64,000 bases of DNA from Polytrichum commune (GCA_950295325.1 OX485805.1:56504758-56568757), one strand, 5' to 3'. Shown: positions 21,531 to 38,387, counted from the first letter of the stretch. Made by a program: numbers and translations. Notes: a model not told the origin generated them from the sequence alone.

Positions 21531-24258
21531 TTATCGACCACGCTTTCCACTCTGCAACCTCTTCACTGCCATAAAGGTTGTGGCAGCAGACAGACTGTAC
21601 CTGTAACACAATTTAGGAAAATTAGGAGCAAGTTGATGCACCATCTGATTAATCTAACAATGATAAGGAATTCAACCATGTCATGTAGACACACTGCAAC
21701 AATATTACATTGTCATATATTACTTGCAATGAGAAATAAGAAATGGAATGTCATGATAGCATAGAGGACAATTTCTGAAGCTTTTCTCACAACTTTGTAG
21801 GAAAGAGCAGTAGCAGGAGTGCAGCCAAGACATATACCAGGTAAGAGCATAGTTGAGGTGGTCTTGTGGCATGACTGGAGACTTCAGAAAAGCATCAGAC
21901 TCCTTGGGAAGTGGGAATTGTTTCTGTCCATCTCCAGCTGCAGGGTTGGCAACAGCCTCCATATAGGTCATCTCTTGAGGGAGGCCCATAGTCTGAGCCA
22001 TAGCTGGAGCGTCAACATAGAACCACTGCCCTATCTCTGGTTGATTGTTGGGCACAAACATGTTGGGTTGCTCACCAGCCCTAATCACTCCAGCCACCCT
22101 CACGGTGTCCTCCTTGACAGCCTCCTCCTGGTGACATAGCATTCACTTTATAAACCACTCTCTCCAAAAATACATCTGATGCAATGAGGAGGCAGGAAAA
22201 AATAAGTAGTTAACAAAGACAGGTGCAAGCAGAATTTTACCTGTACTTCAACAGGGGGCTTGCTCCAGCGACCCCACCATGAGTCTTGCTTTAGCTTTTT
22301 AGTTTCATGTAGTACCTCTTTCACCTCTGCAGAAGGCGCTTTCTCATGCGCTAAAGCCTCATTACGCATGCTGGCAGGTACCCATCCTCGATTGACTAAC
22401 ACTGGAAGCTGCACTCTAACACCAGGCTGTCCCCAAGTATCAGTTATACACCAAGAAATATCTATGAACAAAAAGAGCCTTGTTTCAGAATCTGCAGAGG
22501 ATTATATTTGTTTGACCCATCTCTCATTTGTAAAGGTGGTGGACAGGGATCATACTAAACAACAATGTAAAGTACGAACTCTCATGGCAAGTAGTATTGA
22601 GAAGTTTCCAATAAAAATTAGGACATAGAAAATGATGAGCAACAAGGTGTTCACCTGTCATCACTTGTTGATCTGCAGAAAAGAGGAGTAACAATGTAGT
22701 AACCCTTCTCTGCTGCTCCATAAAGTGTCCTGGATCGTGGACCGACAAAGACAGACTTTGATTCATCGAACACTCCTTCACAGTACACTTTTCTGTACTG
22801 CAGTGCATCTGAAGTAGAAGATGTCTCTCCACCAGCTTGTGTCAAGGCTAGGGCTTCCTCAAGAGCAATTGGTTCTTCTTCAAATCTTGATCGTCGGAAG
22901 TTCAATAGCTCAATCTGCAGCCATACAACCATATGAGAAATAATCTTCAGAGGAAAAACAACAACCTGCCGATCTGAAAAGAACAATCTGAGAACGAGTA
23001 TACTACCTGAGCAACAACAAGTACTAATGGCAAGCATTTCTGAATGTTGGCTCATCAACTTCAGGTATGGCAAGCACTTCTGTGATATATGAATCTGAAA
23101 TGGTGTCCGAGATGTTTAGGTGAGGTGCTTGAGAATATGAGTGTAGAAACAGTAAATGTACAAGGATTGTAACAATTCACACCTTTTTCTCGCGACGGAC
23201 CAGTTGCCAGGAACCCAAACCAAAGGTTGCCGCACATGGTAGAATCAAGACCAAAACTGAAAGTCCCCACTTTTTGCTCACTTTCTCTGTCATTTACAAA
23301 CAAAAAGGGAATTGGTCAGACACACCGAGATTAACAATGTCGTGATGCACAGATGCCTCAATATGTCATAACCACCAGGATTGACTGCTTTGAGGTGTAG
23401 GCTTCCTAGTTCTCTAATGATCTTCAGGCATTTTCGTTAGCAGAATCTCTCCTCTTCGTGTAAGATGCTGAATATTTATAAGATAGAATCCTTTAAGAAA
23501 CCTGTGTGATCGGGGAGCTATAGAGGTACATCGGTACATCGGTACATCGGTACATAGGATTTTCCGTCCATGTTCGTAATCTTAAACCCTAAACCCCCAG
23601 TGTTGACATATTGAATTGCTTAAAATTCTGAAATGCATTGGTGTTTGCCCTCTCTTAATGGCATCACCACATGCCAATTCCTCATCTCTTCTTCCACCAG
23701 TCTCGACATCAATGACATGGACACATATTCTACAGAACCATTGCCGGCAGTAATAACGAGATTTTAAGATATTTTCAATGGAAAAAACACCTCCCGTTTG
23801 CTACAACACAGATTTCAACGATCCAACCTCGTGGATGAGCTCACCGGGTTTAGCAACTGATGTTGCTTAAACCCCTAACCTCCCAGTGTTTACATGTAGA
23901 ATTCCTTAAAAGTCTGAAACACGTTGGTGTTTGCCCTCTCTTAACCCCACCACCACATGCCGATCCCTCGTTTCTTCTTTCACCAGTCTCGGCATCAATG
24001 ACATGGACAAACGTTCTACAGAAGCATTGCCAAAATTTTAGATATTTTCAACAAAAAATTATCTCTCGTCTGTCACAACATAGATTTTAACATTTCAACC
24101 TCGTGGATGAGCTCACCGGGTTTAGCAACTGATGTTGCTGACGCCGCCAAAGCAGAATCCGCTACAGCCGACGAGGAGGAGAACCCTAGCGCTCTACGTA
24201 GTTGTGTTGCAGAGGCAGCTCCTCCTTGTCCACTCAACCTAAACCACTTGGTCGCCAT
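21531..24258 (-). CDS. SURF1: SURF1, cytochrome c oxidase assembly factor
   Basis: Six exons on the minus strand: 24258..24117, 23286..23183, 22914..22655, 22415..22241, 22127..21838, 21600..21531. All phases close and give 346 residues. It acts in haem insertion and early assembly of cytochrome c oxidase in the mitochondrial inner membrane. Exon 1 is a Ser/Ala-rich mitochondrial presequence. Exon 2 carries the first membrane segment and FGLGSWQLVRREKK. Exon 3 has GYYIVTPL and exon 4 PVLVNRGWVP. Exon 5 has VRVAGVIR and GQWFYVDAPA. Exon 6 finishes the second membrane segment (TWYSLSAATTFM) and ends KRGR. Length and two-membrane-segment layout fit the family. The exon 3/4 junction was chosen by phase and continuity (STSDD-R-VQLPV). 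A degraded duplicate lies downstream at 18.6-19.4 kb. Confidence 0.95.
23582..24139. repeat. Two-copy tandem duplication over the SURF1 exon 1/intron 1 border
   Basis: Unit 1 is about 23582-23867 and unit 2 about 23868-24139, with clear similarity throughout. Each ends with the same block containing the exon 1 end and donor (minus-strand CCCG/GTGAGC at 24117/24116 and again at 23845/23844). The inner copy lies within intron 1 and carries an intact decoy donor. Confidence 0.88.
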
Positions 24259-24529
24259 GGCATGCACCCACACCTTCACCTTACGAACACATATGCTTAT
24301 GCAAAACCCCAGCCCGTTCGCGCAAGAGCAATGAACTGTCACACATGGCCGCGACTCTTGCTCAAAATTCCCCACACTCTCATCCAAATTGATGATGATT
24401 GCAGCTTGTTGTTTCACTATCAAATGACGGAATGATAAATTAAAAAGTGGAGCGATCGGAAGCTCCTACACAGAGGCTAAAGCTATGGCGGAGGTCTTAA
24501 CGCTGACTGTACAGGAGGGAGGGGGAGCT

Positions 24530-24537
24530 AGGGTTTC
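24530..24537. promoter_or_regulatory. Telo-box-like motif upstream of SURF1
   Basis: TAGGGTTT (reverse AAACCCTA) lies about 270 bp upstream of the SURF1 start codon. Telo-boxes of this form occur in promoters of plant translation and organelle-biogenesis genes. A functional role here is inferred only. Confidence 0.4.
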
Positions 24538-24539
24538 GA

Positions 24540-25204
24540 AGGTGGACGGAGACGGACGGAGACGGACGAACATAGACGATCACGTTCCCATTCCGTCGAC
24601 AGTACCACTTTGAAGAATTTCACAGCTAAGTTAAAAAGGCTCTAACTCCAGTAACTTACTTCTTGGGGAGGAGGAAATCATAAATTTGAATGTTCTTGAA
24701 GGCTGGGGCAAACCAACCCGTACATTGGTTTCTTGGAGGCAAGGGTTTAGGCATTCAACAAGGAACGAGTGTATGAGTTGGTTCGTCCAAATCGGGTCTT
24801 GAATAGTTATGGTTCTCATGTTCGCTCTGAAATACAACTCCAATTCGCAAACTTTGTTGTGGCTGATCTGCGAATGTGGATTGAGAAGCCAAGTCAATCA
24901 CAAAGAATTTTGGAGCCCATCTTGAATTTCAAAGGTGACAGCTCATGAACTAAAATCTCGGTCACATAGTCCTAGTGAGAGGAAGTTAGTGCACACAAGT
25001 GTGCTCTCATTCATCCAACATAAAAACTTAACCCCGTATAGGTTTGTGGCTTATTCATTTATGATAACATTCAATACTTTAATTTTGGTTTCATATCAAT
25101 TATAAAAAAAACAACCTCCAGATTGTATGCTATTTCAAGGATTGATTGTTGATGAATGAGAGGTGCATTCGTATGTGATAAATGCCCTCTTGCCCATGTT
25201 AGTT
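24540..25204. other. Intergenic between SURF1 promoter and a repeat; no gene
   Basis: A short GGACGGAGAC tandem (about 24543-24568) lies in the GC-richer promoter zone. The minus-strand frame 24631-24897 is unrecognised and its composition does not suggest a gene. Confidence 0.4.
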
Positions 25205-25350
25205 CCCCCCCCCCCCCAAAAAAAAAACTAAAAAACTAAAAAATTAAAATTATGTTCACTATTGAGTTTAAAATGGTTAAAACAAATTTTGAACAATTTC
25301 ATTTAAACGCACATATTTCTTGAACAATTGTTCTTAGATCCACATATGAT
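25205..25350. repeat. C13/A10 run and dispersed repeat R1
   Basis: C13 (25205-25217) followed by A10, then a diverged copy of the R1 core (about 25240-25350) with TTATGTTCACTATTGA and TTCTTAGATCCACA. Confidence 0.65.
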
Positions 25351-27477
25351 CACATGTATCACTCAAATACAAGTTCAGTCAAGTTAAGCAGCCACATTAG
25401 GCCTTAGGATGTATTGCCATGAATCTTGCACCTCATTGAAAGAATGTCATCATTTGTAGCTTTTGTAATGACATGATGTGGAACTTGTTCTATTTGAGAT
25501 CATTAGACTTTACTAAATAATTTGGGAGGTCCCTAAATATTTAGAAATTAAATTGCAATAACCAATGAGAGCAAGGGGCAATGAGGAGTATAAAAGCTTC
25601 CAAGGATAGAAGAAATGGGGTTGGGGTCCATTATGTAGGTCATGTGCCCATACCTTAGACAATCGTGACCACTGAAGGGGAGGCTGCACACGTTTGAAAA
25701 TGCCAATTTAAAACCGGAGGTCAATGAGCCAAGATCATTTTTTTTATTTAAATGGCCTTAACCTTTGCCAAACTTTGAGGAGCTTCATCTCCTTTTTTTT
25801 GGTTAAAACAATCCATTTTCAACTCCAATCAAAAACTAAAGTTTTAATCAGCTTTACAAAACCACCAACTTGGATCAAATTGAAAATGGACATTTGTACT
25901 CAACAAAAGAGGGGCCAACCTCAAAACCAAGCTCCCCAAGGTTAGGCACATATCAGGGTCAAATTTCTTTTACCTTGGCCCACCGATCTCCATTTCAAAG
26001 CCGGCTTTTTCTTTCATGTGTGACCTCTACATGAAACTATAATCGAAGCCGATGCGTGGCCCAATCAAGGATGTCAATGTAATAAGCCTTGTGTTCGCAT
26101 TTGTTGGGACTTTTCTAGTTGCACTGGAGATGCACCCAAGAGAGTAACTGGGCAAGCTGAGCAAGATGATTATCGCATGAGCTTCGCCTTGGATTTTATC
26201 CTTCATGTGGTGTGCAATTGACAGTCTTGTGTTGACAAATCTGTTTAGTGCATTGGAATGAGGTTTTTTCACTTCTCAGTCTCTGCCAAAGACCTGCCAG
26301 GGTGGCTAAACCATCCGATTGACTTTGCGCAGAATTTGTGTGCACGGCACTAATTGAAGTAAATTGAGTATAGCCGCGTGCCTCGTTGAGGTAAGTTATC
26401 GACATCATGTAATGAAACTGAAGGATTGCTTCTCTCAAACATTAACTTAGTGTGATCTCAATTTGGTTCAGCGGCTCTTTGGTACAAGATTATAAGTACT
26501 GTTGGGTGGAAAGAACTTACCTGTTTTGCAGCACTGTGGTTGCAAAGCTCATCAACATCAGGTAGATCTTTAAATACACATTGACAAATTAGAGCCAATT
26601 AGAGAATGAAGTTACAATTCACAAATGGTACACGAGTCAAATTAGAGTCAAGAACCTCACTTTAACTTAGTCTCGAGAGAATGAAGGAGGGAACCACGCC
26701 GATGACCAGAAGATATTATATCATAGTAAGAGGAGAAGAAGAAAAAGAAGAAAGGATGCGAAGAATTGCAGTAGCCATGGATGCTGAGCGGAGAAAACTT
26801 CATATTTCAGGCGCTACGTGACAGTCAAAAGCTATAATCATCCGAATCTGCAATTTTACATATGTTTCTACGGTCGGTAGCACATAATTCATATACCTAT
26901 GTAGATAGAAATCCAAGCTGTCTGCTGGAATATTTCTCTCTCTCTCTCAGAGCAGATTCTGATTCCTCGGAAGCTTCGCCATCGACATTAGTAACGCACC
27001 ACTTGAATGCTTCCGATTTTGGAATTATCTGTGGGTAGCACCCGCAGGCTTCAGCAATGTCTCTATAAGGACCTGGTTTGCAGATGCTGAAACATTTTTA
27101 AGCATATGCACTACTTTTGGAGCTGCTGCTCTCGCATTCTAAGTATTTTCAAGACACAGAAATCTAATAAGTGAATATAAACACCTCCTGGGTCTGGATG
27201 GGTGAGGAAAAACTGCTCCTGATCAGTTCTAAAAGCATCGACGTGTGAAAGTGTAAACCATTTCTACTCCAAGACATGAGTGGGTATCAATGGGTTCTAC
27301 TCAAAAGTTATACTCTTTCCAGAACATGCTGCTGCTCTGAATCTTTGTGAAATCACAAATCATCAATCCAGACGAAGCATTGAAGTCATTCAAACACATC
27401 TGTTCTACAGTGGAGAGTTGTCTGCTCAGCCACCTGCTCATCCAAATCCTCTGCCTGCCTGTCTGGTTCATTCCATT
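25351..27477. other. Intergenic; no gene recognised
   Basis: Only short frames are present (25724-25945; 26027-26438 on minus). None has a recognisable domain or splice chain. A CT-rich microsatellite occurs near 26936-26948 and an A/G-rich tract near 26720-26760. Confidence 0.4.
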
Positions 27478-27585
27478 CGTTTTTCATGTTCTCCAACTTC
27501 TACCTAGTAGATTTACACAACAGAACTTGTGTTGAATTAGCAAATTTATGATGAAGCATCAGCAAAACTCGGATTGAAGAATGGC
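27478..27585. repeat. Repeat shared with 2325-2430
   Basis: Same-orientation match around TTCATGTTCTCCAAC and CTTGTGTT, ending in a shared ATGATGAAGCA block. It lies just before an R1 copy at 27655. Confidence 0.65.
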
Positions 27586-27654
27586 CTTATCCTGCTTTAG
27601 TTATGGTGATCGGAAGTGTGTGTTTATTTGATTCCTTAACTGACCTGAATACAT

Positions 27655-27800
27655 AGGTCCTCCCAATTATGTTCACTATTGAGGTTGGAGTAGCTTATCA
27701 AGTTTAAAGACGTGGTCCAATTCGTTTAGAACATGTGTCTTTATGGTATTTGTTCTTTGATCCTCACCTAACCACACACCAATCAAATATAGAGGTCCAC
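27655..27800. repeat. Dispersed repeat R1 copy
   Basis: Contains CCCAATTATGTTCACTATTGA and GTGGTCCAATTCGTTTAG, which match the R1 core. It ends about 45 bp beyond the stop codon of the SMI1/KNR4 gene. Confidence 0.7.
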
Positions 27801-27844
27801 TGAAGAGCAAGTAAACAAATAACAACCGCGTACCTTCTGACAAT

Positions 27845-28471
27845 TTAAGTTTGAGCCACCGGGTTAGGGTTATGTTGTCTGGGTTGGAAGCAGCAGTCGA
27901 CATTGGTCCAAACAAGGTTACCCTGCTCAAGCTCTGCGACGAAGTGAGCAACCCAGGCCGTGAAGCTCGGGGCTATGAGAGGGCGATCGTCCATGTCATG
28001 CCACATCTCGATGATCTGGCCAGCGGTGCCACCTTCGGCGGGATCCAAATCGATGCAATCATGGTCTCCCCCGCCATCATGTGTGATGGGAATCCACCTG
28101 GGGTTCCACCACATATCGGTCTTCACACCAGCGTGGTCCGAGGCGCTGCCTTGGTCGTCAAAAGTACCATCGTCGAGCAACTCCTTCCAGACTCGCCACT
28201 GGTCGACGATCTCGTGGGTGGACAGCAAGGGGCCCATACCCAGCAGCGTCATGCTGCAATCCACTTGCCCATTGTGTAGCTTCAGAAACGCCCTGTAATC
28301 CTCCGGGAACCGAACATCACCCAAGGCTGACTCCGCGGTGGCGATCTCCGCCTCCGATGCTCCGGGGTTTAAACTCGTCGACAGGGATCCACACTCGTGG
28401 GATTGCAGGTACCCCTCGATCTTCTCCCACAGCTCCCTCATCACCACCTCCGAGTCGTGAGGAGAACCCAT
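27845..28471 (-). CDS. SMI1/KNR4 family protein (bacterial-type cell-wall-assembly/immunity-like domain)
   Basis: Intronless, 208 residues, ATG at 28471. The SMI1/KNR4 fold is clear: an N-terminal helix region (LWEKIEGYL), FPEDYRAFLKLHNGQ, then NPRWIPITHDGGGDHDCIDL, DLDPAEGGTAGQIIEMWHD and a closing APSFTAWVAHFVAELEQGN. The RWIPI, DGGG and LDPA blocks are the conserved core and look closest to bacterial members. In fungi KNR4/SMI1 coordinates cell-wall synthesis with signalling. Bacterial members are often immunity proteins against contact-dependent toxins. The role in a plant is unknown. It is GC-rich relative to its flanks and lacks introns, which fits acquisition from bacteria but does not prove it. 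Truncated copies of its 5' end lie at 28688-28810 and, inverted, at 31173-31250. Confidence 0.9.
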   Translation of the reverse strand: MGSPHDSEVVMRELWEKIEGYLQSHECGSLSTSLNPGASEAEIATAESALGDVRFPEDYRAFLKLHNGQVDCSMTLLGMGPLLSTHEIVDQWRVWKELLDDGTFDDQGSASDHAGVKTDMWWNPRWIPITHDGGGDHDCIDLDPAEGGTAGQIIEMWHDMDDRPLIAPSFTAWVAHFVAELEQGNLVWTNVDCCFQPRQHNPNPVAQT

Positions 28472-28687
28472 TCAAGTAAGTAGATTGATCCAGTCAGGAT
28501 ATCTGTCTACTTCGTGCTTAATTTCAAGCCCGATAAATGGCGATGGACCCCTCATGTCACTTACTTGCACTTGCTTGTTGTTGCGACTACCTCTTGATGA
28601 GTCTCCCCCTTCATTCTCTCCCTCTGGCGTCACATTGAAGCTCAACAAATAGAGATCAATAGTACACCTACTTCGTTCCTCGATGCC

Positions 28688-28810
28688 CCTCGATCGTCTT
28701 CCACAGCTCCCGCATCGCCACGTCGTCGCAAGGAGAACCCAGTTAAGCGAATTCATCCAGTCAGGATGTCAACGTCGAGTTTCTACTCCGAGAACTGGCG
28801 ATGGAGTAAG
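28688..28810 (-). pseudogene. 5' fragment of the SMI1/KNR4 gene
   Basis: A diverged tandem copy of 28412-28520, offset by about 275 bp. On the minus strand it reads GSPCDDVAMRELWKTIEGH beside GSPHDSEVVMRELWEKIEGY of the gene. The start codon position has changed (the CAT of the gene is replaced by AGT on the plus strand) and nothing follows the fragment. It lies upstream of the live gene, in what would be its promoter. Confidence 0.8.
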
Positions 28811-28820
28811 CTAGGTTTAA

Positions 28821-29183
28821 GGGCCGGTTCACATGGGTCCTCAGTCCCAAGTCCCGCTCATGTTAGCAAGTCCCAACTTTTGAGCCTCAAGAAACCATTG
28901 AAATATGGTTAAGTATCATTAAAGTCGAATCTTTTTATTTTATGCAAAAATATTCACAGGACTTGTGTTGAGAGTTGAGTCTAGCTTTTTGCTTCACCCA
29001 ACTCTCAACACAAGTCCCAAGCCTCACCTCCATACAATGTTGCCATGTCATGCTTGAGACTTAGGACTGGGGACCCATATGAAGTGGTAAGTCCCAACTT
29101 CCATGCTCTCGATGGTTAAGATTGCATGGATTGACCTCAAGTGACTTGGGACTTAGAACTTGGGACCCCGTGTGCACCGGCCC
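28821..29183. mobile_element. 363-bp PIF/Harbinger-like MITE
   Basis: TAA on both sides (28818-28820 and 29184-29186). The left end begins GGGCCGGTTCACATGGGTCC; the right end on the other strand begins GGGCCGGTGCACACGGGGTC. A 3-bp TAA/TTA duplication with GGGCC termini is the PIF/Harbinger pattern. An internal palindrome with arms around ACTTGTGTTGAGAGTTG spans about 28960-29015. Non-coding. Confidence 0.88.
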
Positions 29184-29194
29184 TAAGTTAACTT

Positions 29195-29398
29195 ATGTCC
29201 TACCCACACTTAATGGTGGGTATAGCCAGTGGATTGCTCCCATAAGTATGGGTCGTTTTTTTGTCACTTTTAGCTAGAAATTGAATCTAACATAGTGGAC
29301 TTTTGCCCCTTTGTTGATTAAAAGCAAATGAAAAAATGTCCCACACGGGTGGAAGTTGTCCACTGGCTATGCCCACTAGTAAGTGCGGGCAAGGCATT
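29195..29398. mobile_element. ~205-bp foldback/MITE-like element
   Basis: Near-inverted ends of about 40 bp. The left end contains TGGTGGGTATAGCCAGTGG; the right end on the other strand contains TAGTGGGCATAGCCAGTGG. The outermost bases and target duplication are unclear. It sits almost directly next to the 363-bp MITE. Confidence 0.65.
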
Positions 29399-30054
29399 AT
29401 TCAAGGTCCAACTGCTCTTCCCAGTGAAGGTCTCTATTATAGTAAGTAACCACTCAAATTAGTTATGTTTTACATGCACTACCTTGTTAAGAGAATTTGC
29501 TAACATATGAAGGGGAGGCCACATAGGCCAAGAATTGATAATCTTAGTGGTGGCAACCATTGTGTTACTTTTTGGGGATATACAGTAAATGGGAGTTTAT
29601 TACCTAGTAAACTAGCAACTAGGAAAAGGGGGGGGGGTGTGCCTCCCCTCCAAACCGCCAATCATTAGAAAATAGTGGGAGGAAACACACAGCACTTGAT
29701 TTTGGGAGCCAATGAGAATGCAACATCATGCCTTATGTGTTTAGGATTAATATTTTGGTCAATTTGTGAACTAATCAACTATGAGGTGTATGGGACCTTG
29801 TGGCTCTTCAACCTTGTGTCACTAAACTAATGAAAACAATAGTTCATTTGCACATGTAGTGTGATCGCAAATTTCAAAATAAATCCGGTTTCACCTCTTC
29901 AATCCGAGACTTTTTTTTTATGAAAACCCCCGGTTTTGGGTGCGTGTGGCCTCCACTTAAAGGTAGCTAACCTACATGAGAGTTAATTTATCTCACGGCC
30001 ACACCACCTAATTAAGCATAAAAGGTTCAAAGAAAGGTATCAAGCTAGAACTTA
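29399..30054. other. Intergenic between MITEs; no gene
   Basis: AT-rich. A G10 run lies at 29628-29637. No coding sequence recognised. Confidence 0.4.
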
Positions 30055-30555
30055 GGGCCACGTTACACACGAACCAAGACTTGTAAACCATGAAATTGTG
30101 AGAGCCCAAAAGAAGTGTCCAAAGGCCATCTCATGACACTTCCAAAATCATGTAGTGTGGTCATGGGCCCTCAAGTGTACTGTAAAGTCATATGTGATCG
30201 GGCCCTCAACCATATGCTATTTCAACGAGTTTCTATTTATGTGGGGTCCTCACACATGATAAAATATAATAAAACAACACTTGTGAGATTTGGGAGTGCC
30301 ATCATCTCCCACTTTTGTGTTATGCCTACCTCCAACATGTGGTTTTGGAAAAACAATCCAAGTGACCATGAAACATGATCCATTTGATGTCATGCAAGAA
30401 TCCATGTAGACTTTAAATCCATCTTACATTCACTTATTGTATTGCCCCCTCAAGCTTAGTATGAAGTGAACTTGGACTGGCTCTGCCTTTTCCACCAATG
30501 AGTGTGCTTGAAGTGCATTTGTCATAGGCCCTCAATCTCGTGTGTGAAGTGGCCT
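30055..30555. mobile_element. 501-bp PIF/Harbinger-like MITE
   Basis: TTA on both sides (30052-30054 and 30556-30558). Ends read inward: GGGCCACGTTACACACGA, and on the other strand AGGCCACTTCACACACGA. The termini match those of the 585-bp element at 51382-51966, so both belong to one family. The frame inside (30115-30378) has no recognisable protein. Confidence 0.8.
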
Positions 30556-32019
30556 TTAGGTAACTTTCAGGACATTGCTTTTATGAAGAAATCTTGACTC
30601 ATCCATACCCCTAATGCTAATTAACTTTTGCAAATGATTAGTTCAAGTTTTTCCTTGAACGCCCACCTCTCATTGTCTCCATCTCTTCTTCATTCTACTA
30701 TGAGGTGGACCACATTGTTTCTTACATCTTCCTAAATTAGCATACATATTTAAACAATAAAAATATATATTAATGATGAATTAATATTGCGATATCATTT
30801 TCAATGTTCAAAATCGTATATACACACACACATAAACATCATTTATTATTGTATAATTATGGTACCTTTTTTTTTATCATGATGAAACACAAATGATGTG
30901 GGGTACAAAATTATGATGTGTCATAATTAGTGTCATGCTCAAAACTTAAGCAAGTTGAGCAAAACTCCAATTGATCAAACCTTTGGTAACTGAGATGTGT
31001 GGGCATGCAATCAATTAGCAAGCATATGAATTAGTTGATTCTCACTGACTTATTTGTTAGCTAATTCTCCATGAAATTAGTCAACTAGAATTTTAGTTAG
31101 GTAATCTTCACTAACTTGTAAGTTAGCCATTTCTTTTAACTAGGTGGTGTAGCCAGACCCTAAGCAAGCTAACCTAACCTAGCTTACTCCATCGCCAATT
31201 CTGGGGGCTAGAAGCATGACGTTGACATCCAGACTGGATCAACTTGCTAAAGATTTGCCTCCTAATCAGAGATTCACAGGAATTTTCGACATACATAATG
31301 GCCTGGGCCCCAAATTGAAGTTGACTTTGAGAACTAACTTTTCTGTAAGAACAGGAATACCAATGTGGAGTTTAGTATTGAGAGTGGATTGTAATTTGCC
31401 CTACAATTAACATGGACTTGATTGGTAGGAGAACCACTCATGATATCCAACGATGGTTTGTGCATCAAGCTCACTATCGTCAGTGGGACTCAGAGTGTTG
31501 CAGTATGACTCCATAGAAAGGAGAATGATTTTCGTGATAGGACATCACCTTAATCTACAACAAACCATTTTGCAATAAATAGTAGGTTCACCCAAAGAGG
31601 TAGGCCTGGAAGTCCTTGCCCAACAAATCTGTAGCTGGAACGCCCACTTATCCAATTTGTTTGATCCAACTCTAGTTCTGTTCTCAAATATGAAGGTCAA
31701 CACACATGTTGAAGCTTCTCTAGACATTCAATTATGTTGCTGATTTTTATACTTCTAAAAACGTATAATTTCGGAGAAAAGGAACAATCAGCAAAATAGT
31801 GTCAAAATAATGTCAGTAAAAAAAGGGTCCTTTTTGGGGTTGAATATGGTGGAGGCTCAACACTAAATACATATCAGATTAACCTTTTCTTCAAGTTTCC
31901 AGCCTAAGTCTCAACAGAATACACACAATTTCACGGGAACAAACAATTAACTAGCTTTGTAACAAGAGTGACTAGATTGATTTACTACAAAATGTAGATT
32001 CCATAAATTCTTCACACAA
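30556..32019. other. Intergenic; inverted copy of SMI1 5' flank at 31173-31250
   Basis: About 31173-31250 matches the reverse complement of 28745-28818: CTAGCTTACTCCATCGCCA is shared, then GACGTTGACATCC and ACTGGAT. Around 31040-31140 are short inverted words (GTTAGCTAATT, TTAGTTAGG). The 31216-31410 frame includes this copy and is unrecognised. Confidence 0.5.
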
Positions 32020-37755
<5,736 letters not shown>

Positions 37756-37834
37756 GGCTATGGATGCAACAAAACAGTCAACAGATCTCTCAACAATTGG
37801 AGCTCATGAGCACTCCCACTATGGCAGGAGCCCT

Positions 37835-37843
37835 AAACCCTAA
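37835..37843. promoter_or_regulatory. Telo-box AAACCCTAA upstream of lysyl-tRNA synthetase
   Basis: Perfect AAACCCTAA about 80 bp upstream of the start codon, with ACCCTAA repeated around 37855 and AAACCCT near 37868. Telo-boxes are known promoter elements of plant translation-machinery genes, which suits this gene. Confidence 0.6.
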
Positions 37844-37879
37844 TTGCTTATTCAACCCTAATTCCTTAAACCCTGTTCC

Positions 37880-38387
37880 TTAATCTATTTGTGGTTTAGT
37901 AACGGAATTGATTTCATGCTCTTTACTATACGAAATACTGTATTTAGTGTCATATGGTATTTTATGTCACTGTGGTAACTTTTCTAATGACACTTCTTAT
38001 GAATAAGTTTAGAAGCACTGTCATGGATGATTGAAGTTTGGATGAAATCCATGCTAATTATTGAAACAAAGTTTGATATATTTTGCATCCAAACATTTTT
38101 GTGATGAAATCTTATCGTAGATGATTGAAATTTGGATGAGAAATCACTTAGTAAGTGACAATAATTATAATCTTATAAATTTGTAATGACCAAATTTTTT
38201 AACAAGGAATAGTAAAATAATGTTAGGAATACATTTAGTGTTGGTGATACTACATGGGAGGTTTACAAGTAGCATTGAGCAAGACAAATAGAATTAGTGA
38301 CACTAAACATAATATTTAGTGTAGACCCAAGGGGAAAAAACTCTAAGCTAAGGTAGATGGGCCTTATTTGATTATTTTTGGTGTTTG
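37880..38387. other. Upstream intergenic DNA; no gene
   Basis: AT-rich with several TTAGTGTCAYATGGTATTTT-like words (37939-37965) related to the termini of the MITEs at 11884 and 12238. This is probably a decayed element. No coding sequence. Confidence 0.4.

Noticed and set aside
23582-23602. Interstitial telomere from CCCTAAACCC words
   Set aside because: Only one or two units, and the words are part of the local SURF1 duplication. No telomeric array.
27851-28298. Plus-strand frames of 112-142 codons
   Set aside because: Shadows of the SMI1/KNR4 gene on the opposite strand, with no domain.
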